This document shows positions 56,905-64,000 of a stretch of 64,000 bases of DNA, piece after piece. The position numbers and the translations under genes are program-made. The notes under the pieces were generated by a model. The model was not told where the DNA came from and searched no databases. It was given only the letters and a program-made list of their open reading frames with translations. This DNA comes from Anthoceros angustus. Lineage: Eukaryota > Streptophyta > Anthocerotopsida > Anthocerotales > Anthocerotaceae. The stretch's first letter is position 1, and each line of letters begins with the position of its first letter. The DNA is taken from the NCBI GenBank assembly GCA_010909165.1, contig VJWM01000011.1, positions 186,001 through 250,000 on the forward strand, in the 5' to 3' direction.

Positions 56905-57147
56905 ACTCCTCCTCCTTCGTAGCAACTCCGTCAGCTTTGCCGTCCTTTTGGCGAAGTCCTTGATAAACTTGCGGTAGTAGCCTACCATGCCCAGGAATCC
57001 CCGCAACTCTTTTAAATTCGTTGGCGGTTGGAGGGATTGGATGACTCGGACCTTATCCTGGTGATGAGTAGTATTGGTTCCACTTGCGGCACATATTTTC
57101 TTGATGCAATATGTGACTAGCTGAAGAGCTCCATTCAATTGACCCAT
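56905..57147 (-). pseudogene. Ty3/gypsy reverse transcriptase C-terminal fragment
   Basis: The minus-strand frame contains KVRVIQSLQPPTNLKELRGF and then LGMVGYYRKFIKDFAKRTAK, the conserved end of Ty3/gypsy RT before RNase H. It differs from the element at 16-20 kb (LVGYYRRFIIDFAKKAAPL), so it comes from another family. Both sides are cut off. Confidence 0.85.
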
Positions 57148-58370
57148 TATTTCTGCAAAGAGCTAGCCAGCATTGACTGAGAGCTTTGTAGCTAAGACGT
57201 ATACCTAAGCATAGTTATGCGTTATTAAAACAAACGCTTTGAGCATGTTCTTCAACAAAAAAAAGTAAAGGGGCCGCTATGCCAGCGCCTTTCACCGAAG
57301 GCATCAACAAAACTCCTACGTTAAGAACAAAACGTCAAGTAAAAAGATATCCACATCCTCATAAAACCATTGATTTCGTTTTATGGCCGAGTTGCTGCAC
57401 AATGGTGCAGGCAAGCTTATGCCTTTCCACGGCGCCGTACGCGTCACAATAAACGAGGCAAGGTCAAAGTCCGGAGGAAGCAAACATGTTGGTGGCACTA
57501 GAGAATCGTGAGGATAAACCAGATTGTTTGGTGAAATACCCAGAACCTCCCTCATACCAAGAATTGCAGAGTCATCTAACATGTTGTACATCATGATTTA
57601 CTATGGCACCCACGGAGTATACTTGTTATGGGACCCGCGGAGTATGTTATATATAAAATATATATAAGATATGTTTTGTGGAAGGATGTGTTATAGGCTT
57701 GGTTCACAAAGTGGACATGAGTAAAACCCCCCACAAATGGATCATAAAGGAGATGCCTGATCAGTTGTGAAGTTTCTATCTCTACCTGCTATGAAGATAG
57801 TCTCCAAGGGGGTGGGTGCTGTGAAAACCGTGCCGCAGATTCCACATTCGGGCATTCAGGCTTATAGTCAGGGAGATGGCATGGCTGTGCCATACATGGT
57901 GGGATAAGAGGTGGGATTAGAGATTCCACCGCATAATGATGTAGCCGTCCTTTCCTCTCATGAATGGCCATCGGGTATCGATTTGCAACCCATACATACA
58001 TATACAAATAGTCTAGATCTAGTCGTAAAAAATGTAGTTTAATATCAATATAACTTACAGTGTGCATGGACCGAGTGCACAGTGCCCGCGTTTGGAGCGG
58101 GCGCCCGTGTTGCCAGGTTGGCCCACCCGGCCACCGGCCGTTCATTAATGGAAAAGGGCCCTGCTTCGTGCTGGGTGGGTAACCACGCCTTAACCAAGTG
58201 TTACGCATGTACATACTGTATGTACATGGCTAGCTGTGCCACAAATGGCCCAAACACCTCGTGGGAAGTGGGAATCCGAGGTTCTCGCTGAAGGACAAAG
58301 ACCTTTAACCGTCGTCAAATTTTAACGTTGGCGTAGCCACGCTGGAAAAGCGGAGGCCCGCACGACTCAT
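57148..58370. other. No supported gene
   Basis: Minus-strand frames at 57316-57594 (92 aa) and 57789-58214 (141 aa) have no recognisable domain. An AT run (TATATATAAAATATATATAA type) lies at about 57648-57670. Confidence 0.5.
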
Positions 58371-58706
58371 CTCTGTTGGCCACCAACAAGGAGGGTGCGG
58401 CGGGCCCATTCTGGCGACACGGCTATACGTTCCCCGTCAGCCGTCACGCGGCGGTCAGGGCGACGGGGAAGCGCTAGGCCGGGGGCAGAGTCCGCGGCGA
58501 TGGACCCGCCGTCTCTCACGCTGCCTGTGCCACGGCCCGGGGGAAAGTAGGTCGCGACTTGCCCCCCATTCCCCACTCTGGCCCCCCTGTGATCTGGATG
58601 TTCCCGACTGCCAGGCCAGGCGCCACTGTTGCCAGCCTGCAAGCTGCGAGTCCGGAGTCTGCGACTCGCGTGCAGCAGGACGAGAAGGCAGCAGCAGCAG
58701 GCCCAT

Positions 58707-58727
58707 GAAAGGAAAGGAAAGGAAAGG
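58707..58727. repeat. (GGAAA)n microsatellite
   Basis: Four GGAAA/AAAGG units in a row, upstream of the receptor kinase gene. Confidence 0.9.
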
Positions 58728-58788
58728 ACTGGCAAGGAATGCAAGCCAAGGAAAAGCAACAAGAAGCGTTCTCTTCTCTTCAGTCACT

Positions 58789-58880
58789 GTGAGACGAGAC
58801 GAGACGAGGCGAGGCGAGGCGAGGCGAGGCGAGGGCCCGAGACGAGACGAGACGAGTCGAGTCGAGTCCAGTCGAGTCGG
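58789..58880. repeat. GAGRC/GAGTC pentanucleotide array
   Basis: About 17 pentamers in three homogeneous runs: GAGAC, then GAGGC, then GAGAC again and GAGTC. It is a purine-rich strand about 370 bp before the ATG of the receptor kinase and probably lies in its 5' UTR or promoter. Confidence 0.9.
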
Positions 58881-59252
58881 CGGGGCCACGCCAGCTGCGA
58901 GCCGCGCACTATCTCTCACGCCTGCTGCCGACGCGCTCGCCCCTCTTTCTTGCTTCCCGCTCCACGGCACTCCCTTGATCCGATCCGGTCTGCTCCCTTC
59001 CGCACCCGCATTGCGGCCTTGCAGCCTGTGAAGCTGAGTGGAAGCGTTTGTGGGCGATTGGGCGGCTGCAGCTCACGGAGAGGGGGACTATCGCGTCAGG
59101 CGGGCTCTCCTGGGGGGAGGAGATATCTCCGTCCTGCATTCTGCAGTGGGGGCAGCAAGGGTGCTTGCATTGTGGCCCCGGGGAGGGGATGGCGTAGAGG
59201 ATTGTGGGTGTTGCTGAGGGGCGGGGATTTGGAGCTTCAGGGGGGGGCCGGG

Positions 59253-62200
59253 ATGGCGGCAAGGGTGGCACTGTTGCTGTGCTACCTGGTGTTCTTGTCC
59301 AGGTTACAGGGAGGGCATGCGACGACCAATCCAGGGGACGGTACGTTCGTTTTCTTGGGTGCGAGCTTCAGGTGTGTCATGCAGAGTTGATTGTGAGGGG
59401 AGCGGTGGACAATGCATGTCGGCAGGCAGGGTGCGTGGGCGGGTTGTTTCCCCTTCTGGACTGTCAAGATCCTCGCTACTGCTAGCCGGGATGGGGTTCA
59501 TGGGCTTGAGGTCTCTGCTGTATCTGTGTGGAGGGTTTTAGTGTTGCGGACTGGAGGTGGCTGCTGGTTTTGGTTGCCAGTCGGGGTTCTTGCCTGGAGA
59601 ACGGGAGCGCGGTGCTTGAATTGGAGCGTAGTGTTTGAGGTGTTCTGATGCTGGTGGGACGAGCTTTGTGGCGTGATTGCAGTTCAGGGACTGATCACGC
59701 TCTACCAGACGTTAAACTTGTCCCCGAACCTGACGAACTGGAGTACGGATATCAATTCCGATCCATGCAACTCGATCCCCGGACAAGGATGGTTGGGGGT
59801 CTTTTGCGCAGGTCCAGCTGTTACCCAGATGTGAGAATACTGCACCGTGTGATTTACGTGGCTTGTGCGAAGTTGGCGGACAGGGCCTTGGGGTCGTATC
59901 GGTACTGACACTGCTGTCTCTAGTGTGGTGCCCAACTTGAACTTGGCAGGGAACCTACAAAATGCCGGCCCCGCGCTGCAAGGCATGCAAGCCCTGGTTA
60001 CATTGTAAGCTACCGCGGAACTCATCATGTATTGGTCAAGCGCGGGTGTGCCGTACGCCCTGTAGTGATTGGTGTTGGAGTGGTGTTGCAGGGACGTGAG
60101 CTTGAACGCTATCTCATCAGCCTTTCCGAACCAACTCCCTGGAAGTCTTCAGAACCTGTACTGTTCTCTGAACACATAATATTCTTGCTGGGGAGTGCAT
60201 ATTTCTGAATTTGAGTGCTTGAGGCTTTCCAACACACTGTCGTAGCGTTTCTCTCATCCTTTCGTTTGTTGCGACTGCAGAAACATTGCCTTTAACAGCT
60301 TCTATGGAAGCCTGCCCTCCAGTTTGTCGACCCTTGGGTTTCTGGTCACCATGTCAGTGCTACCATGCGACGCTTAGTAATGCCATTAGTATTCGAGTTT
60401 TGCTTTATCAGCCCCTGAATCTGGCCTACTCCTCGTGGCAGGAATGTGAGTCACAACTACCTTTCTGGCGGAATACCAGATGTTTTCCAGTCCTTGCCGG
60501 CTTTAAACTCCTTGTGAGTGTCTCCTTGTAACTCCTTTACGATTCCCTTTGTTCTGTTTCAAACCTCGTTTTCTTGATCGATAAGAAGCTTACTAGCGTC
60601 TCATGTGGCGTCGGGAACAGGGATTTCTCCTCCAACACCTTCACTGGGCCGCTTCCTAGCTCATTGGGCTCCCTCACAAATCTAGCTACTTTGTAAGTAT
60701 TTGGTCCTTGTGTGTCAGAATTGGTTGATCTTACTTATTTTGTCCTTGACCGTTGAAGCAGCTCGTCTTGCTTATGCAATGCCCTAAGTTGTGCCTACTT
60801 GAGTGAGCAGGGACCTGCAAAACAATAACCTGAACACCCAGCTCCCAGATTTCCTGGCGACTCTTCCTGCGCTGACACTTTTGTAAGACATAACAGCCAA
60901 ATAAGTTGGTTGGCACTAGCTTGACTTTTGTTTGGCGCGTTTTTATATATATGAGGAAGTTTGTTCTTCGGCTGCTGATTGCTTTGGTTGTCTGCCGATC
61001 AGGAATGTCTCGACCAACCAGTTCACCGGCCCGATTCCTTCAGGACTCTTGACTAAGCCAGGGCTCACCTTTGTGTATGTGCTCATACCTTTCCGTCTGA
61101 AGGAATGGTTTCTACTAGCTTCTGTGCTAAGGGGCAAATCTTGCTTTAAAGAAATGGTACGTATGGGCACTATATTTCGCTTGTTCCTGTTTGCAGGTAC
61201 GACAACAATCAGCTCACTTTATCCCCACCTCCTCCCCTCAGTCCCGGCATCAGTCCTGGTATTGTTCCGGGACCTCAGGCGCCTGAGGAGGCCCCTCCAT
61301 CGGATTACAGCCCCCCCGCTCCACCAGCCTCTGCACCAACCTCAATTGCACCGAAAAGTAGCAACTTCTGGTCGGGTGGACGCATAGTTGGTGTTGTGGT
61401 TGCTGCTTTGGCAGCCGTCACAGTTGTGGTTCTGGTAGTACTTTTCTTTCTTAAGAGAAGGCAAGAGGAGAAAGGAGATGAAGAGAAGCAGAGTGAGTCC
61501 TCTACTTGGTTTGGACCGCTCAACCCTTCACAAGGTTTGTCTTGTATACAACTCTTCAAGTTACCTGCACACTGTACTAGGTCAGAATGCATGAATCGTT
61601 GGGCCTTCGTTGGTAGAGTCTTTATTGATGGCATAGCAGGTGACATCTAGGAGTGTTTCTGTTGGTTATCTGGCTCTTTTAACCGTGAGTCTGTTCTGTG
61701 GAGACAGAAAGGTCAACTGGAAGCAGTTCGAAGTTTGCACCATGGAAAGCAGGTGAGATGAAATATGGTTGAGCACCCTGCATCGTGTAGTGCTTCCCGA
61801 ACCCCAGTGTGCTAAGTGCAATGATCAGGCGTGGCAGGAAGTGCAGCTGCTGTTGAGGAGGCACCAGTGGTTGAGCTAGTGAAGACATCTCCGCCTGAAA
61901 AGACGAACTTCAGACCTGTTCCCCCTGAGAAGCTGAAGGCTCCAGTTGAAAAGATGTCTGGTCGATCTGCTTCAAGTAAGGGTAATGGTCACAAGGTCCC
62001 AATCTCGGCAACGGCCTACTCCGTTGCAGACCTTCAAGCTGCCACGAACAGCTTCGGTCAGGAAAGTCTCATCGGTGAAGGAGCATTGGGCCGTGTTTAT
62101 CGGGGTGAATTCCCCAATGGAAAGGTTCTTCCTTCTCCACCAAGTTCGTGTTGAATTCCGTCCATTCCTTAAGTAGATATGTCGATGATTCTCCATGTCC

Positions 62201-63471
62201 GTTTGGGCTTCAGTTTCTCACCATTTCTGTGTCTCCTCAGGTATACGCAGTGAAGAAACTGGATACCACTGCTCCTTTGGTACAAAATGAAGACGATTTC
62301 CTGAGCATAGTGGCCAGCATTTCACGCCTTCGGCACTCAAACATCACAGAACTTGTCGGTTACTGTGCTGAGCATGGGCAGCGTCTCCTGGTGTACGAGT
62401 ACGTCAGCAGAGGCACTCTGAACGAGACTTTGCACGCCGCGGAGGAGAATATCAAGAGGCTGTCTTGGAACCAACGTGTGAAAATCGCACTGGGTGCAGC
62501 ACGAGCTCTGGAGTGAGTGGGATACTGCATTTTGCTTGAAGACCTGTTTACTCTCCATCCTTTAGGACTTCGATGCCTAACACGCTGTCTGTTTGACTTC
62601 AGGTATCTGCATGAGGTGTGTCTGCCTGCGGTGGTGCACCGGAATTTTAAATCAGCCAACATTTTGTTGGATGAAGAGCTCAATCCACACCTATCGGATT
62701 GTGGAATTGCGGCTCTTACGCCCTTTGGTTCAGAACGTCAGGTAATTGCACTTCACTGCAGTAATTGGTTGTGCCTTTCGATACTTGCCTCAGAAGAATG
62801 TGGTCAATTGCTGAGTTTAATGTTGTGGTGGGCTGTCTGAATGTAGGTCTCTGCTCAAATGTTGGGCTCATTTGGGTACAGTGCACCCGAGTACGCCATG
62901 TCAGGGATTTACACAGTGAAGAGTGATGTTTACAGCTTCGGTGTTGTGATGCTTGAACTCTTGACTGGACGAAAGCCACTAGATAGGTACTTCCCATCCC
63001 ACTATTGGTCTTTTGATCTCACAAGTTTTAGAGCCCATTTTTCGTCTTACACTGACATCGTTTGCGCGTGGTCACCTCAGCACAAGGACCAGAAGCGAGC
63101 AGTCACTGGTAAGGTGGGCAACTCCTCAGCTCCACGACATCGATGCCCTTGCCAAGATGGTGGATCCAGCCTTGAAAGGAATCTACCCTGCCAAGTCTCT
63201 CTCGCGATTCGCTGATGTGGTCGCCCTCTGCGTCCAGGTGCGTCTCTTGCCATGTTTCCCGTTCCCGTTGTAAGTTTTCTTGTGTCTGACATTCTGTTCC
63301 CGCAATGTCCGGCAGCCGGAACCTGAATTCCGACCTCCCATGTCCGAGGTAGTCCAAGCTTTGGTACGGCTGATGCAACGCGCAAGCCTGAGTAAACGCA
63401 GGTCAGGTGATGACTTGGGGTCTTCACAACGAAGTCTGGATCGTCACGACATCTCGGATTCCTCCGCTTGA
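59253..63471 (+). CDS. SRF: STRUBBELIG-receptor-family LRR receptor-like kinase
   Basis: Plasma-membrane receptor for cell-surface signalling. Seventeen exons: 59253-59340, 59683-59830, 59924-60004, 60092-60157, 60281-60352, 60442-60513, 60621-60692, 60811-60882, 61003-61074, 61197-61534, 61708-61752, 61829-62124, 62241-62512, 62603-62741, 62847-62986, 63081-63237, 63316-63471. All have GT-AG ends and the phases close to 761 residues. Parts: signal peptide (about 1-24); SUB-type N-terminal domain ([20 protein letters not shown]); LRRs in exons 3-9, five of them exactly 72 bp; a Pro-rich stretch (258-300); a membrane segment (about 311-333); and a kinase from about 458. The P-loop is GEGALGRV (458-465) and the ATP lysine Lys479. 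The catalytic loop reads HRN (577-579) rather than HRD, and DCG (597-599) replaces DFG, as in known SRF proteins; SUB itself needs no kinase activity. No frame break is seen. Confidence 0.96.
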
Positions 63472-64000
63472 TCAGACGCGTGCCTGCTGCTCTGCGAGCT
63501 CTTCAAAGATTCGCGAATTCCGGATGATCTTCGGAAGGCCTCAGACCTGTTTCGTTTCTCGGGATGCAGCATCTGCAGCAATAAAAATTTGCTCGCTGTA
63601 TCCGGGTGCTGGGCCCGAATGCGCTGGTTGCCAACGATTTCGAGACCAGCATTTATTGGATTCTTCAGCCATCTGTTTACCGTTGTACATCTATGTGTAA
63701 AGTTGATCAGGCAGCGTGGCCTTGAGATTTCTCGAAGGACATTTCTTCGCCGAAGGTGTCTGCTCTCAACGTGGACATTTCTTGGCTGAAGTACGGGTTT
63801 TATTCAACAATTGCCCCGGGGGAAAAGAATGTCAGTAGAACAGGAATTGAAATCACGGAACCTTATCGAAAGGCTGTGTGTCCTTGTAGCATGTGGACCA
63901 CACTCTCCGTAGTGCTGCTTCGGCATCTCGCTGGGGGCAATGAGGATTTTGGGTTACCGAGAACAACGCTCTCCGCTTTACACAAACCTGCCACAGCGGG
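63472..64000 (+). other. 3' UTR and downstream flank of the receptor kinase
   Basis: A polyadenylation-type AATAAA lies at 63580-63585, about 110 bp after the stop codon. No further gene is recognisable to the window end. Confidence 0.6.

Larger units (their letters stand above)
58371..59252 (+). promoter_or_regulatory. Upstream region and likely 5' UTR of the receptor kinase gene
   Basis: GC-rich DNA with no clear TATA box. It contains two simple-repeat runs (listed separately) and a G-rich tract right before the ATG. GC-rich, TATA-less regions like this suit a broadly expressed gene, but no factor site can be named. Confidence 0.4.

Overview
This is nuclear DNA of a land plant. It has spliced genes with GT-AG introns of about 70-350 bp, a plant LRR receptor kinase, a phi-class GST, a type III polyketide synthase, a PLS-type PPR protein and many decayed plant retrotransposons. 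The PPR protein ends in a deaminase domain with a KPA-type PG box and a C-terminal Gly-Arg-Pro. This is the DYW:KP form linked to U-to-C organelle RNA editing, which occurs in hornworts, ferns and some lycophytes. Together with the short introns, a hornwort is the best guess; a lycophyte or fern is possible. The species cannot be read from the window.

Layout. Positions 1-13 kb hold decayed repeats and low-complexity DNA with no intact gene. From 13.08 to about 33.3 kb lies a minus-strand Ty3/gypsy retrotransposon: LTR, integrase, RNase H and RT, a tandemly duplicated RT block, CCHC knuckle, gag with a 730-bp duplication, a tRNA-type primer site and a second LTR. The second LTR is split by a 7.3-kb insertion that starts TG, ends CA and is flanked by the 5-bp duplication ACACC. 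From 34.9 to 38.06 kb is a broken plus-strand transposase-like gene (DUF7869 type), interrupted by a GC-rich palindromic repeat array. From 39.6 to 45 kb there are a COMM-domain exon relic, a LINE 3' end, short tandem repeats, an intact GST gene (minus) and an LRR relic.

The gene-rich right side has a four-exon type III PKS (46.29-47.70 kb, plus), a large intronless PPR gene (49.45-53.82 kb, minus) and a 17-exon STRUBBELIG-family receptor kinase (59.25-63.47 kb, plus). The PPR gene has about eight near-identical PLS triplets and two N-terminal PDF motifs; its 5' end is duplicated upstream. Retrotransposon fragments fill 54-57 kb. The intact genes have no evident shared pathway: xenobiotic conjugation, polyketide synthesis, organelle RNA editing and cell-surface signalling.

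One pattern runs through the window. Near-identical repeat copies differ by tiny losses that cluster at CAG/CTG and neighbouring CCG-type sites. The intact single-copy genes are clean and rich in these trinucleotides. This looks like residual consensus error at CHG-methylated cytosines, or very strong CHG decay, so many frameshifts reported here may not be biological.
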